Shown here: one piece after another, positions 20,172-30,647 of the stretch
Layout: every line of letters starts with the position of its first letter
Numbering within the stretch: the first letter of the stretch is position 1
Assembly (NCBI GenBank): GCA_029267635.1
Contig: JAJUIK010000010.1
Location: 1-64,000 of the forward strand
DNA length: 64,000 nt
Reading direction: 5' to 3'
Source of the DNA: Moraxellaceae bacterium
GTDB taxonomy: Bacteria > Pseudomonadota > Gammaproteobacteria > Pseudomonadales > Moraxellaceae
The notes under the pieces: model-generated
The model's input: the letters and a program-made list of their open reading frames with translations, nothing else
Databases searched by the model: none
What the model was told of the DNA's origin: nothing
Position numbers and translations under genes: made by a program

Positions 20172-20786
20172 ATGAACATCCTCGATCAAGCCAGTTTCAG
20201 TTGCCAAGATGTTGAGATCACTTCACGTGAATTTCTCTTCCGTGGCTTTATTCAGGTGGAAAAAGTCGGTCTGCGTCATCGCCAGTTTGAGGGCACTGCC
20301 TACACGCCCGTCATTCAGCGCGAACTGATTCACCGCCCGGAAGCTGCGGGTGTCTTGATCTATGATGACCAACAACAAAAATTTGCCTTAATTGAACAAT
20401 TCCGTGTAGGTGCATTGGATGATACCCATTCTCCCTGGCAACTCGAAGTGATTGCCGGTGTACTTGATGGCGATGAATCACCGGAAAGCTGTATCCAGCG
20501 TGAAAGTCTGGAAGAATCGGGATGCGAAATTTTCGATTTACAGCATCTGTTCAGCTTCTATCCTTCTGCTGGTGCGTGTTCAGAGTTTTTTCACCTTTAT
20601 GCTGCCCAAGCCCATTTACCACAGGAAGGCGGGATTTTTGGCATGCCAGATGAAGGTGAAGATATTCGACTGCATCTTTTTGATTATGCGGACATTGCCC
20701 GCTTGCTCCGTCAGGGCCGTTTATGTAACGCACCCGTGATCATGGCATTGCAATGGTTACAACAACAGACCAATAAAACCAATTAA
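20172..20786 (+). CDS. nudF: ADP-ribose diphosphatase, Nudix family
   Basis: NudF cleaves ADP-ribose into AMP and ribose 5-phosphate. From the ATG at 20172 the protein has 204 residues, close to E. coli NudF (209). The Nudix box is seen as GVLDGDESPESCIQRESLEESGCEI, i.e. G-x5-E-x7-RE-x2-EE-x-G, with the metal-binding REsLEE. The longer frame from 20052 overlaps thiC and the inverted repeat and is rejected. thiC, nudF and cpdA lie in one direction; nudF and cpdA are neighbours in E. coli as well. Confidence 0.88.
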   Translation: MNILDQASFSCQDVEITSREFLFRGFIQVEKVGLRHRQFEGTAYTPVIQRELIHRPEAAGVLIYDDQQQKFALIEQFRVGALDDTHSPWQLEVIAGVLDGDESPESCIQRESLEESGCEIFDLQHLFSFYPSAGACSEFFHLYAAQAHLPQEGGIFGMPDEGEDIRLHLFDYADIARLLRQGRLCNAPVIMALQWLQQQTNKTN

Positions 20787-20810
20787 AACAGGAGGCGTCT
20801 GGAATCAGGC

Positions 20811-21617
20811 ATGGCGTTATCTATTTCCCAACCACAACAACAATATGTGATTATCCAGATTTCCGACACCCATTTGATGGACCGGGCTGATCTTGAATTT
20901 GTCCGAATGAATCCGGAACAAAGTTTCCATGCGGTAATCCAGCACATTTTGGATAACCATCCGCAGATTGATGCGATTGTGCATACGGGCGATTTGGCAC
21001 AAGTGGCGGTACCTGAAACCTATGCACGCTATCAGGCCTATATGCAACAACTCGGGATTCCCTTCTTCCAGATTCCGGGTAATCATGATGAATTGACACT
21101 GTTTCCCTTTGCGTCAGGACATGCCGAGCCGACCGTGATTGAAGCCGATGCATGGTGCCTGATCCTGCTGAATAGTGCCGTGAAAGGTAGAATTGATGGC
21201 CACCTCAAAACAGCCGATCTGGAATGTTTAGCAGATTTGTTACAGCAATATGCTGATAAACATGTGCTGCTGGCCTGCCACCATCACCCCTTTGAGATGC
21301 AATCACACTGGATTGACCAGCACAAACTGAAAAATAGTCATGAATTTATAGAATTGCTGGCACAACACCCGAATGTCAAAGCAGTGCTGAGTGGCCATGT
21401 GCATCAGGATGCGCTGATCGAATGGAACGGTATCCAGTTTTTATCGACACCATCCACCTGTGTGCAGTTCAAACCACTGAGCCATGACTTTGCACTAGAT
21501 GATATGGAACCTGGCTATCGAGCACTATATTTACATCAGGATGGACAACTAGATAGTCGCGTGTACCGGGTACAGCAGCAAGAAAATGGCCTGAACGTAA
21601 AAATTTCCGGCTATTAA
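20811..21617 (+). CDS. cpdA: 3',5'-cyclic AMP phosphodiesterase CpdA
   Basis: CpdA hydrolyses cAMP and so limits CRP-type signalling. The 268-residue metallophosphoesterase shows the metal ligands in order: DTH (18-21 region), GDLAQV, GNHDE, ACHHHPF and GHVHQD. It sits 24 bases after nudF, as in E. coli. The strong AGGAGG at 20790-20795 is 15 bases from the ATG, unusually far, while a weaker CAGG lies close; no better in-frame start was found between them. In Acinetobacter the relevant cAMP receptor would be Vfr-like. Confidence 0.87.
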   Translation: MALSISQPQQQYVIIQISDTHLMDRADLEFVRMNPEQSFHAVIQHILDNHPQIDAIVHTGDLAQVAVPETYARYQAYMQQLGIPFFQIPGNHDELTLFPFASGHAEPTVIEADAWCLILLNSAVKGRIDGHLKTADLECLADLLQQYADKHVLLACHHHPFEMQSHWIDQHKLKNSHEFIELLAQHPNVKAVLSGHVHQDALIEWNGIQFLSTPSTCVQFKPLSHDFALDDMEPGYRALYLHQDGQLDSRVYRVQQQENGLNVKISGY

Positions 21618-21833
21618 CTTTTCAATTTGATTTTTTTCTATTACTTTAGGGCATCTAAAAAAAAGACGAGTCAAGAGTCTAATCCAAACATTAAAAGACT
21701 ATCATCTACCTGAAAAAGGCTATATGATGACGCCCCCGATGGAAAAACAACCTGACGGAATTGGATAACAACACTTGCCGATCACCATATTTTTTGCGCA
21801 TCGATAATACGCATATGATGAGGAAAGCCCTAC

Positions 21834-22367
21834 ATGGCGAATGACAACCAAAATCCAGTCTTGGACGAACAAACAGAGATTGTAGACGGTGAGAAGACCG
21901 CCACAAAACGCGTGCGTAAAACTAAGCCAAAGGCTTCGGAAGGCGGTTCTACGGCAAGCTTATTCGGCATTGAACCTTACCAGCCGAAAAAAAATGAAGA
22001 ATACATGTCTGAAGGACAGCTTGAGCATTTCCGCAAAATCTTAGATGCCTGGAAAGCTGAGTTGATGTCAGAAGTGGATCGCACCCTCAACACCATGCAG
22101 GATGAAAGCACCGCACTGCCTGATGTAAATGACCGCGCTACACAAGAAGAAGAATTTGCCATCGAATTACGTACCCGTGACCGTGAACGTAAACTGATCC
22201 GCAAAATCGAGCAGTCGCTGGAAGCCATCAAAAATGATGACTACGGTTTTTGTGAAACCTGTGGGATCGAGATTGGCCTGCGCCGTCTAGAAGCACGCCC
22301 AACCGCGACTTTGTGTATCGATTGCAAGACTTTGGCAGAAATCAAAGAGAAGCAAAATAACGGTTAA
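21834..22367 (+). CDS. dksA: RNA polymerase-binding transcription factor DksA
   Basis: DksA enters the RNA polymerase secondary channel and, with ppGpp, reshapes transcription during starvation. The 177-residue protein has a basic, low-complexity N-terminal extension of about 30 residues, a coiled-coil with the acidic tip DVNDRATQEEE (about 96-106), and a zinc finger CETC...CIDC near residues 138-162. A GAGGAAAG ribosome binding site precedes the ATG. gluQ follows after 5 bases, the usual dksA-gluQ arrangement. Confidence 0.96.
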   Translation: MANDNQNPVLDEQTEIVDGEKTATKRVRKTKPKASEGGSTASLFGIEPYQPKKNEEYMSEGQLEHFRKILDAWKAELMSEVDRTLNTMQDESTALPDVNDRATQEEEFAIELRTRDRERKLIRKIEQSLEAIKNDDYGFCETCGIEIGLRRLEARPTATLCIDCKTLAEIKEKQNNG

Positions 22368-22372
22368 GTGAC

Positions 22373-23251
22373 ATGAGTCATCAGCACTCCGCTTATGTGG
22401 GTCGGTTCGCGCCATCGCCAACCGGCCCTTTGCATTTTGGTTCTCTCATTACGGCTGTCGCCAGCTATTGCGATGCCAAAGCCCAGCAGGGGCAATGGCT
22501 GTTACGCATTGAAGATACTGACATTCCCCGCATCTATCCCGGCAGCGAACAGCATATTCTGGTCTGCATGGAAGCCTTTGCCTTAGAGCCGGATGGGGAA
22601 ATGATCTTCCAGAAAGACCGTCTCGACCTCTATGCCGCAGTGATTGAGCAGCTCAGGCAGCAAGGACTGGTCTATGCCTGCCAATGCACCCGCAAAATGC
22701 TCGGCTCGAATGCCATTTATCCCGGAACCTGCCGCGATCTCGGTCTGGATTTTCATGATCAGGCCATCCGGGTCAAAGTCCTAGATAAGACCATCTGTTT
22801 TGACGATCGCCTACAAGGTAGGCATTGCAGCAATTTGCAGCAGGATCTCGGCGATTTTGTACTACGCCGCCGTGATGGCATTATCAGTTATCAATTGGCT
22901 GTTGTGGTTGATGACTATTTGCAGGGCATTACCCATGTGGTGCGTGGCGCAGACTTACTCGACAATACGGCTCGACAAATCTGGCTGGGGCAACTACTGG
23001 GCTATCCGCGTTTAAACTATATGCACCTGCCCTTGGCCATGAATGCTCAGGGCCAGAAACTCTCCAAACAGAACCTGGCTCAAGGCTTAGATTTAACTCA
23101 AGCTCCTCGTCTGTTACAGCAGGCCTTAATTGCCTTAGGACAACTTCCGGTAGAACTGGACACGCCAGCCCGTATGCTGGCTCAGGCCACTGCACAATGG
23201 GATATGCAACGCATTCCCAAAGGCACGTTATTGCAGGGACACTATCTGTAA
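22373..23251 (+). CDS. gluQ: Glutamyl-Q tRNA(Asp) synthetase
   Basis: GluQ attaches glutamate to queuosine in the anticodon of tRNA-Asp. The 292-residue protein is a truncated glutamyl-tRNA synthetase lacking the anticodon-binding domain, the hallmark of this paralogue. It has the class I start GRFAPSPTGPLHFGS (HIGH variant HFGS), a Cys cluster in YACQCTRK...GTC that would bind zinc, and KLSKQ as the KMSKS motif. It is coupled to dksA. Confidence 0.94.
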   Translation: MSHQHSAYVGRFAPSPTGPLHFGSLITAVASYCDAKAQQGQWLLRIEDTDIPRIYPGSEQHILVCMEAFALEPDGEMIFQKDRLDLYAAVIEQLRQQGLVYACQCTRKMLGSNAIYPGTCRDLGLDFHDQAIRVKVLDKTICFDDRLQGRHCSNLQQDLGDFVLRRRDGIISYQLAVVVDDYLQGITHVVRGADLLDNTARQIWLGQLLGYPRLNYMHLPLAMNAQGQKLSKQNLAQGLDLTQAPRLLQQALIALGQLPVELDTPARMLAQATAQWDMQRIPKGTLLQGHYL

Positions 23252-23325
23252 AACGTAGATGATCTTTGTAAGTTAAAAAGATAGAAAGAAATATGCTGAA
23301 ATTATTGACTAGCGGGTAATTTTAA

Positions 23326-23362
23326 AGAAAAAAATCCGACACCCTGTTGCAGGATGCCGGAT
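23326..23362 (-). terminator. Rho-independent terminator after ftsW
   Basis: A 13-bp stem (23334-23346 with 23350-23362, two G-U pairs in RNA) around a 3-base loop, followed on the minus strand by seven T. Confidence 0.88.
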
Positions 23363-23372
23363 ATGCATTGTA

Positions 23373-24569
23373 TTAGAAGCTGGACTCTTCTTTATTCGGG
23401 TTGGCCATTTGCGTAGAAGCATCAATTTTCAGAATCAGGCTAACCATGACGGCACACATCATCAGTGATGTACCTCCATAACTAATAAACGGCAAAGTCA
23501 GACCTTTGGTTGGCATCAGCCCCATGTTCATGCCAGCATTCACCAGGATTTGCAGCAGGAAAATAATCGAGATGCCATAGGCCAAATAACCGGCGCGCAG
23601 GTACTGATGCCGCAAGGCACGATGACCAATCCGGATACAGCACAGCAGCATCACAAAGGACAAGCTGAGAACCGTTGCAATACCAAGGAAACCGAACTCT
23701 TCACCGAGTACAGCCAGCATAAAGTCGGTATGCGCTTCAGGCAAATAGGACATTTTCTGGATACTGTGTCCCAATCCCACCCCATACCACTCGCCGCGAC
23801 CAAAGGCCATCAAGGCATTGGCGAGCTGATAGCCTGCGCCCAAAGGATCAGCCCACGGATCGGTAAACGATAAGGCACGTTGCAAACGATAAGGCTCAAA
23901 GATAATCAGAAAGGCAAAAGCCGCCAGAATTGCACCAAAGGCAATCCCGAACTGGATAATCGGTGCACCCGCAAGAAAGAAAATTCCCAGCATCATCAAG
24001 ACAATCACCACCGTAGCGCCCAGATCTGGCTCGGCGATAATCAATCCCACGGTCAGGGCCATCACCACCCCTAAACGGGCTAGCCCCATCCAGTTATTGC
24101 GCAGTTCCTGATTGCGTCGCACCACATAATCTGCGGTAAAAACAGCCATCATAACCTTGGCCACTTCGGTCGGCTGCAAGGTAAAACCAGCGAAGCGAAT
24201 CCAGCGTGTCGAACCATTCACTTCCGAGCCAACCACCAAAACCAGTAATAACAGCAGAATGGTAATCAGCCACAATGGAAAGGCATTTTTAAACCATTGG
24301 TTTAACGAGACCTTATAGGTCAAGAAGGCAGCCACAGCCGCTACGGCAATGGAGATGCCGTGACGCACTACATAATGAAACGGATTTTCATGCATACGCT
24401 CCGCATAGGGCATCGACGCGGATGCCACCATGATGGAACCCAGACACAATAAGGACAACACACAAAAAATCAGCACATTGCGGGCGGTCAATTCGGCAGG
24501 CAGCCGCGGCATCCAGCGTGTATAAACCTGGCTGATCTTATCAATGGTTGTCTGAGCTAACCCAGCCAT
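23373..24569 (-). CDS. ftsW: Lipid II polymerase / cell division protein FtsW
   Basis: FtsW is the SEDS-family glycosyltransferase that polymerises septal peptidoglycan with FtsI. The 398-residue protein has about ten transmembrane helices and the family signatures KMSYLPEAHTDF and GLTLPFISYGGTS. It follows murD by 23 bases. In this organism the pair stands apart from the rest of the division and cell-wall cluster, since murG, murC and ftsQAZ are not next to it. Confidence 0.95.
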   Translation of the reverse strand: MAGLAQTTIDKISQVYTRWMPRLPAELTARNVLIFCVLSLLCLGSIMVASASMPYAERMHENPFHYVVRHGISIAVAAVAAFLTYKVSLNQWFKNAFPLWLITILLLLLVLVVGSEVNGSTRWIRFAGFTLQPTEVAKVMMAVFTADYVVRRNQELRNNWMGLARLGVVMALTVGLIIAEPDLGATVVIVLMMLGIFFLAGAPIIQFGIAFGAILAAFAFLIIFEPYRLQRALSFTDPWADPLGAGYQLANALMAFGRGEWYGVGLGHSIQKMSYLPEAHTDFMLAVLGEEFGFLGIATVLSLSFVMLLCCIRIGHRALRHQYLRAGYLAYGISIIFLLQILVNAGMNMGLMPTKGLTLPFISYGGTSLMMCAVMVSLILKIDASTQMANPNKEESSF

Positions 24570-24592
24570 AATTCTTCCTTATCATTCTTCTT

Positions 24593-26077
<1,485 letters not shown>

Positions 26078-26101
26078 TCATCGGTATGAGTGATTCCGCA
26101 T

Positions 26102-26353
26102 TTAACGCCATTTTACCGACTGTACTTCAGGATTTTTTTTGGCTGGCGTATCGGTTGCGCTACAGCCACAACTACCACCACAACCGGCGACCATGGCAGG
26201 TTGCAGCCATTTCGCCAAACGCTGCCAGCCGCGTTTTTCACAGCCCTGCGCAGCACGAGAGAAAACCGAGTACGCTGTTTTCGGAAAAACTTTTTTAAAC
26301 ACCACCAGTGCGCTCCAGCTCACCAATGCAGCAATGATTAGTACTTCAACCAT
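26102..26353 (-). CDS. Small Cys-rich membrane protein downstream of feoB
   Basis: The 83-residue protein has one N-terminal membrane helix (VLIIAALVSWSALVVF, about 4-19), a basic amphipathic middle and a C-terminal cluster CGGSCGC at about 58-64 that could bind a metal or Fe-S cluster. This pattern is that of FeoB-associated Cys-rich membrane proteins. An AAGGAGG ribosome binding site precedes the ATG. It lies 23 bases after feoB and is last in the operon before the terminator. It is not a FeoC winged-helix protein. A role in Fe(II) uptake is inferred from context. Confidence 0.75.
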   Translation of the reverse strand: MVEVLIIAALVSWSALVVFKKVFPKTAYSVFSRAAQGCEKRGWQRLAKWLQPAMVAGCGGSCGCSATDTPAKKNPEVQSVKWR

Positions 26354-26376
26354 CTCAACCTCCTTCGGTGCTTAAC

Positions 26377-28230
26377 TTAACCGAGATAATAAGATGCGAT
26401 CTGATAGGTTAGGAATGACATGAAATAAGCGAGACCAAACAGATACACGGTCATAATACTTACGGTTCGCCATGAACCGGTTTCGCGGCGAACCGTGGCA
26501 AGGGTTGCTAGACAGTGTGGTGCATAGATAAACCAGACCAGCAACGATAAACCTGTCGCCAGAGACCAACCGCTACCATCCACACTGATCAATTGGGCCA
26601 GACCTTGCGCCACCGCATCTTCATCCGTTGCAGATAAGGCATACACGGTTCCGAGCGCAGCCACCACCACCTCACGGGCTGCCATCGCCGGGATCAGGGC
26701 AATACAGATTTGCCAGTTAAAGCCTACAGGGGCAAAAATTGGCTGCATCAAATGTCCAATCATGCCGGCAAAACTATAATCAATTGCTGGTCCGGTTGCC
26801 CCCTCGGGTGCTTGCGGGAAAGTGCACAGGAACCAGAGCAAAATGGACAGGGCAAAAATAATGCCACCGACACGTTTCAAGAAAATCTTGGCGCGGTCCA
26901 GCAAACCAATCCAGACACTTTTAATATCCGGAAAACGGTAACTGGGCAATTCCATCAACAGCGCATGTTGTGACTTGTCTTTCTGGAAAAATTTGATCAC
27001 GGTCGCTACGCATAGCGCGCTGATAATGCCGGCCATATACAGGCCAAACAGGACTAAGCCTTGCAGGTTCAACACGCCCCAGACCATCTGTTCCGGAATA
27101 AATGCGGCAATCAGCAAGGCATAGACCGGTAGACGCGCTGAACAGGTCATCAACGGTGCCACCATAATCGTAGTCAGACGGTCACGCGGATCGTTAATGC
27201 TACGGGTGGCCATAATGCCCGGTACGGCACAAGCAAAACTAGACAGGAGCGGAATAAAGGCACGACCACTCAGACCGGCTTTAAACATTAATTTATCGAG
27301 CAAGAAAGCGGCGCGTGGCAAATAACCAGATTCTTCCAGCACCAGAATAAAGAAAAACAGAATCAGAATCTGCGGCAGGAACACAACAACCCCACCAGCA
27401 CCGGCAATAATGCCATCCACCACCAGACTGTTGAGCAACGGCTGCGAGATATAACCACTCACCGTTTCACCGAGCCAACCAAACAGTGCTTCAATACCAT
27501 CCATAAACGGTGCTGCCCAGGCAAAGACGGCCTGGAAAACCACAAACATCATGACGGCTAGGCTCACCAAGCCAAACACTGGATGTAAGAAAATTTTATC
27601 GAGGAAATCGGAGCGTTTATCTTCATGATCAACAAAGTGCACCACATCTTTCAGAATCGCATCAATTTTATGATGGGCACTGCTGCTTAAATCACTGAGT
27701 TCGGTGTCTGCAACACTGTATTTTTTCTGGTCCAGTGCCGCCATCAGGTTTTCAATCCCGGCATTACGTACCGCGACGGTTTCAATAATCGGCACACCTA
27801 GACGCTGAGACAGTTTCTGCACATCAATCTGCATCCCACGACGGCGCGCTTCGTCCATCATGTTCAGCACCAGCAAAATCGGACGGCCCAGCTCAAGGAC
27901 TTCCAGTACCAGCCCCAGATGCAATTTCAGGTTGGTGGCATCCACCACACACAAGAAAGCATCTTGCTGCTGCTCATCGGCAATTTTGCCCTGACACACA
28001 TCACGGGTAATGGCCTCGTCCGGACTGGTGGCATTCAGACTATATGTGCCGGGTAAATCCAGTACACGCACCTGTTGACCTGAAGGCAGGTTAAAAAAGC
28101 CAACTTTACGTTCAACTGTTACGCCGGCATAGTTGGCGACTTTCTGGCGCGTACCGGTGAGATGGTTGAATAATGAAGTTTTACCGCAGTTCGGGTTCCC
28201 CACAAGGGCAATACGCAGCGCATCACTCAT
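26377..28230 (-). CDS. feoB: Ferrous iron transporter FeoB
   Basis: FeoB imports Fe(II) across the inner membrane using a GTPase domain. The 617-residue protein has an N-terminal G domain with G1 GNPNCGKTS (11-19), G3 DLPGTYS and G4 NMMD, then two Gate regions of membrane helices, including the FACAVPGIMATR segment. It is on the short side for FeoB (E. coli 773). The start overlaps the feoA stop by 4 bases. Confidence 0.95.
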   Translation of the reverse strand: MSDALRIALVGNPNCGKTSLFNHLTGTRQKVANYAGVTVERKVGFFNLPSGQQVRVLDLPGTYSLNATSPDEAITRDVCQGKIADEQQQDAFLCVVDATNLKLHLGLVLEVLELGRPILLVLNMMDEARRRGMQIDVQKLSQRLGVPIIETVAVRNAGIENLMAALDQKKYSVADTELSDLSSSAHHKIDAILKDVVHFVDHEDKRSDFLDKIFLHPVFGLVSLAVMMFVVFQAVFAWAAPFMDGIEALFGWLGETVSGYISQPLLNSLVVDGIIAGAGGVVVFLPQILILFFFILVLEESGYLPRAAFLLDKLMFKAGLSGRAFIPLLSSFACAVPGIMATRSINDPRDRLTTIMVAPLMTCSARLPVYALLIAAFIPEQMVWGVLNLQGLVLFGLYMAGIISALCVATVIKFFQKDKSQHALLMELPSYRFPDIKSVWIGLLDRAKIFLKRVGGIIFALSILLWFLCTFPQAPEGATGPAIDYSFAGMIGHLMQPIFAPVGFNWQICIALIPAMAAREVVVAALGTVYALSATDEDAVAQGLAQLISVDGSGWSLATGLSLLVWFIYAPHCLATLATVRRETGSWRTVSIMTVYLFGLAYFMSFLTYQIASYYLG

Positions 28231-28517
28231 GCAGGTACTCCTTCCTGATTAATCTCAATTTTTTCAGCTTCTACTTTGCGTAAGGCAAAACGAGTAAATC
28301 CGACCTGAATGAGAATAGGATCTCCACCAAAAATACCTTTCGTAATGACTTCGACGCGCGTGCCCGGCACGAAACCCAGCGTTTCGAGGCGACTAGCGAC
28401 AAGATCAGACTGACCCGAATTGCCATCCAAAGTCCGGTTGACCTTGGTGATGATGGCAGCTTGCTTAACTTTTAACTCTGATAAACGCACCGCATCCGAT
28501 CCTAAAACATTTTCCAC
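28227..28517 (-). CDS. feoA: Ferrous iron transport protein A
   Basis: FeoA is a small SH3-like protein that helps FeoB. The 96-residue product has the family core RLETLGFVPGTRVEVITKG and FALRKVEAEKIEI. It is first in the feoA-feoB-Cys-rich protein operon and overlaps feoB by 4 bases. The region upstream has Fur-box-like sequences, so expression is probably repressed by iron. Confidence 0.92.
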   Translation of the reverse strand: MENVLGSDAVRLSELKVKQAAIITKVNRTLDGNSGQSDLVASRLETLGFVPGTRVEVITKGIFGGDPILIQVGFTRFALRKVEAEKIEINQEGVPA

Positions 28518-28526
28518 AGTATACTA

Positions 28527-28545
28527 ACAAATGAGAATAATTACC
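28527..28545. promoter_or_regulatory. Fur-box-like sequence upstream of feoA
   Basis: ACAAATGAGAATAATTACC matches the 19-bp Fur consensus GATAATGATAATCATTATC at 13 positions. It lies 10-28 bases before feoA. A second, weaker ATGAGAATT core occurs on the other strand around 28563-28573, toward xerD. Known Fur regulation of feo in related bacteria supports the call. Confidence 0.6.
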
Positions 28546-28664
28546 AAATAAGGTTCAATTCCAATTCTCATTTTCTTATATCACATCGACAGCGCAAAAA
28601 AATTGCTCTACAGTGCATAAAATTAATAGAAAGCATCGGTTTATTCAGCCGTATTCAATGAACA

Positions 28665-29582
28665 ATGTTAAATAAAAAGCCTCGTATTCCTGCACCCGTC
28701 CAGATTCCCGACAGCCTCAGCTTTTTACAGGGCTTCCGTGATTATCTGGTGGCACAAACGGTCAGCCCACATACCCGTAACGCCTATCTCTCCGACCTGA
28801 TCCAATGTAGTGAATGTCTTGCAGCATCAATGCTCGACTGGAACAGTGACGATATTGCCGATGTGCTGATTCAACTGACCAAACAGGGTAAAAGTCCGCG
28901 TTCCATCGCACGCTGCCTGTCTGCCTTACGCGCCTTTTATAAATTTCTGCGCGAACAGAAACTACGTTCAGACAATCCGGTGGCCACGCATAAAACCCCA
29001 AAAATTGGCCGTGCCCTGCCAAAAGATCTATCGGAACAGGATGTCGAAGCGCTAATTCAAGCGCCCGACACCGAAACTGCGCTCGGCCTGCGTGACCGCG
29101 CCATGCTGGAAGTGCTGTATGCTTGCGGTTTGCGCGTGACAGAATTGCTGAATTTACGGCTGGAACTGATCAACCTGAAACAGGGCTATTTACGTATTGT
29201 CGGTAAGGGCAATAAAGAACGGCTGGTTCCTTTAGGACAGGTTGCTTGTAAGTGGGTCGAGCGTTATTTGACTGAATCACGACCACAACTGTATAAAACC
29301 GCCACAGATTATCTGTTTCTGACCCAGCACGGCGGGATCATGAGCCGGCAAAATTTCTGGTATGCCATTAAACGCTATGCCTTGCAGGCTGGCATTCACG
29401 TCGAACTTTCACCACACACCTTGCGCCATGCCTTTGCCACGCATTTGCTCAATCACGGGGCAGATTTGCGTGTGGTACAAATGTTGCTGGGGCATAGTGA
29501 TTTATCTACAACACAAATTTATACCCATGTGGCACAGGCACGCTTACAACAACTCCATGCGCAATACCATCCTCGTGCTTAA
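28665..29582 (+). CDS. xerD: Tyrosine recombinase XerD
   Basis: XerD, with XerC, resolves chromosome dimers at dif under FtsK control. The 305-residue protein has an N-terminal SAM-like DNA-binding domain and a catalytic domain with CGLRVTELL (Arg), GKGNKERLVP (Lys), SPHTLRHAFATHLLNHGA (His, Arg) and GHSDLSTTQIYTHV (nucleophile Tyr). The C-terminus ends HPRA, as in XerD rather than XerC, and dsbC lies next as in E. coli xerD-dsbC. Confidence 0.92.
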   Translation: MLNKKPRIPAPVQIPDSLSFLQGFRDYLVAQTVSPHTRNAYLSDLIQCSECLAASMLDWNSDDIADVLIQLTKQGKSPRSIARCLSALRAFYKFLREQKLRSDNPVATHKTPKIGRALPKDLSEQDVEALIQAPDTETALGLRDRAMLEVLYACGLRVTELLNLRLELINLKQGYLRIVGKGNKERLVPLGQVACKWVERYLTESRPQLYKTATDYLFLTQHGGIMSRQNFWYAIKRYALQAGIHVELSPHTLRHAFATHLLNHGADLRVVQMLLGHSDLSTTQIYTHVAQARLQQLHAQYHPRA

Positions 29583-29730
29583 GCATTTAAAAACTGAAGC
29601 GAAGGCGCTCTTTCCTGCTCAAGCGTGCTGTTTAAACGATAAAACACCACATGGATTTCACGAATCTGCCGATTTTTTTTGCTATGCTTGTCGCCTATTC
29701 TCATAATCTTTACAAAATAAAGGGTCATTT

Positions 29731-30546
29731 ATGTTGTTTACCCGCTCCCGTTTGGCATTGGCCTGTACGCTCGCCAGCAGCTTAATTCTTGCAGCCTGTT
29801 CTAATGGCAATAATGAAGACAAAAAACCAAATACCCTAACGGCGACTGCTCCTGCAACCGGTGAGGCATCCAATCTTTCGGAACGCAAGACACAACAACG
29901 CCTGATCCAGACCCTGCAACAGCATTTTAAAACAGCCAATCTGAACGCCAAAGTGCTCGGTGTAAAACCAACCGAAGTGCCAAACCTGTATTGGGTCAAT
30001 CTGGAAGGCATGAGCGCGGTGTATGCCACCAGCGATGGCAAATATATCATTCAGGGTGACGTGATCCGTCTGGGCGACAAACAACTGCACAATGTCAGTG
30101 AAAATTTACAGGCCTCAGAAAACAAGAAACTCTTGGCAGCGCTGAAAACTGAAGACCTGCTGGTCTATCCAGCCAAAGGTCAAACCAAACATGTACTGTA
30201 TGTCTTTACCGACATCAGCTGTCCATACTGCCAGAAACTGCATAGCCATATGGCTGAAATCAATGCCGCCGGTATTGAAGTACGTTACATTGCCTGGCCA
30301 CGTGGTGAACAGCTGTTCCCTGCGATGGAAAGTGTCTGGTGTAGCGCTGACCGTCACGCAGCCTTTGAGCAGGCCATTCATGGTGCACAGCTCCCGCCTG
30401 CGCAATGCAAAAACCCAGTGAAAGACCAGTATCAGCTTGGCCAGAAAATGGGCGTCAACGGTACACCGGCAATTTATAATAGTGAAGGTGAATACCTCGG
30501 CGGTTATTTAGCACCGGAAGAACTTATCAAACGCCTCGCCAATTAA
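29731..30546 (+). CDS. dsbC: Thiol:disulfide interchange protein DsbC, with a lipobox
   Basis: DsbC is the periplasmic disulfide isomerase that corrects wrong disulfide bonds and is kept reduced by DsbD. The 271-residue precursor has an N-terminal dimerisation domain, a thioredoxin-fold domain with active site CPYC (in DISCPYCQKLH), a cis-Pro segment GVNGTPAIY, and a second Cys pair (VWCSAD, AQCKNP). The signal peptide ends LILAAC-SN, a good lipobox with Cys near residue 23, so the protein may be lipid-anchored; E. coli DsbC is soluble. It follows xerD. Confidence 0.9.
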   Translation: MLFTRSRLALACTLASSLILAACSNGNNEDKKPNTLTATAPATGEASNLSERKTQQRLIQTLQQHFKTANLNAKVLGVKPTEVPNLYWVNLEGMSAVYATSDGKYIIQGDVIRLGDKQLHNVSENLQASENKKLLAALKTEDLLVYPAKGQTKHVLYVFTDISCPYCQKLHSHMAEINAAGIEVRYIAWPRGEQLFPAMESVWCSADRHAAFEQAIHGAQLPPAQCKNPVKDQYQLGQKMGVNGTPAIYNSEGEYLGGYLAPEELIKRLAN

Positions 30547-30647
30547 TCCGGCCGGGGTGTAGATAAGTATTTTTACACCCTAGAGTCTGGCGCTTTTTTT
30601 AGCTATGATCTTAAGCTTAATCGAATTCGTAATATATGGAGTGTGAC

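Noticed and set aside
28665..29582. Annotation of this recombinase as XerC or a phage integrase
   Set aside because: The HPRA C-terminus and the following dsbC gene fit XerD; there is no phage gene or attachment repeat nearby.
30547..30600. Terminator after dsbC
   Set aside because: The GGGTGTA/TACACCC stem has a long loop and no T-run directly behind it; the T-run at 30593 is too far away.
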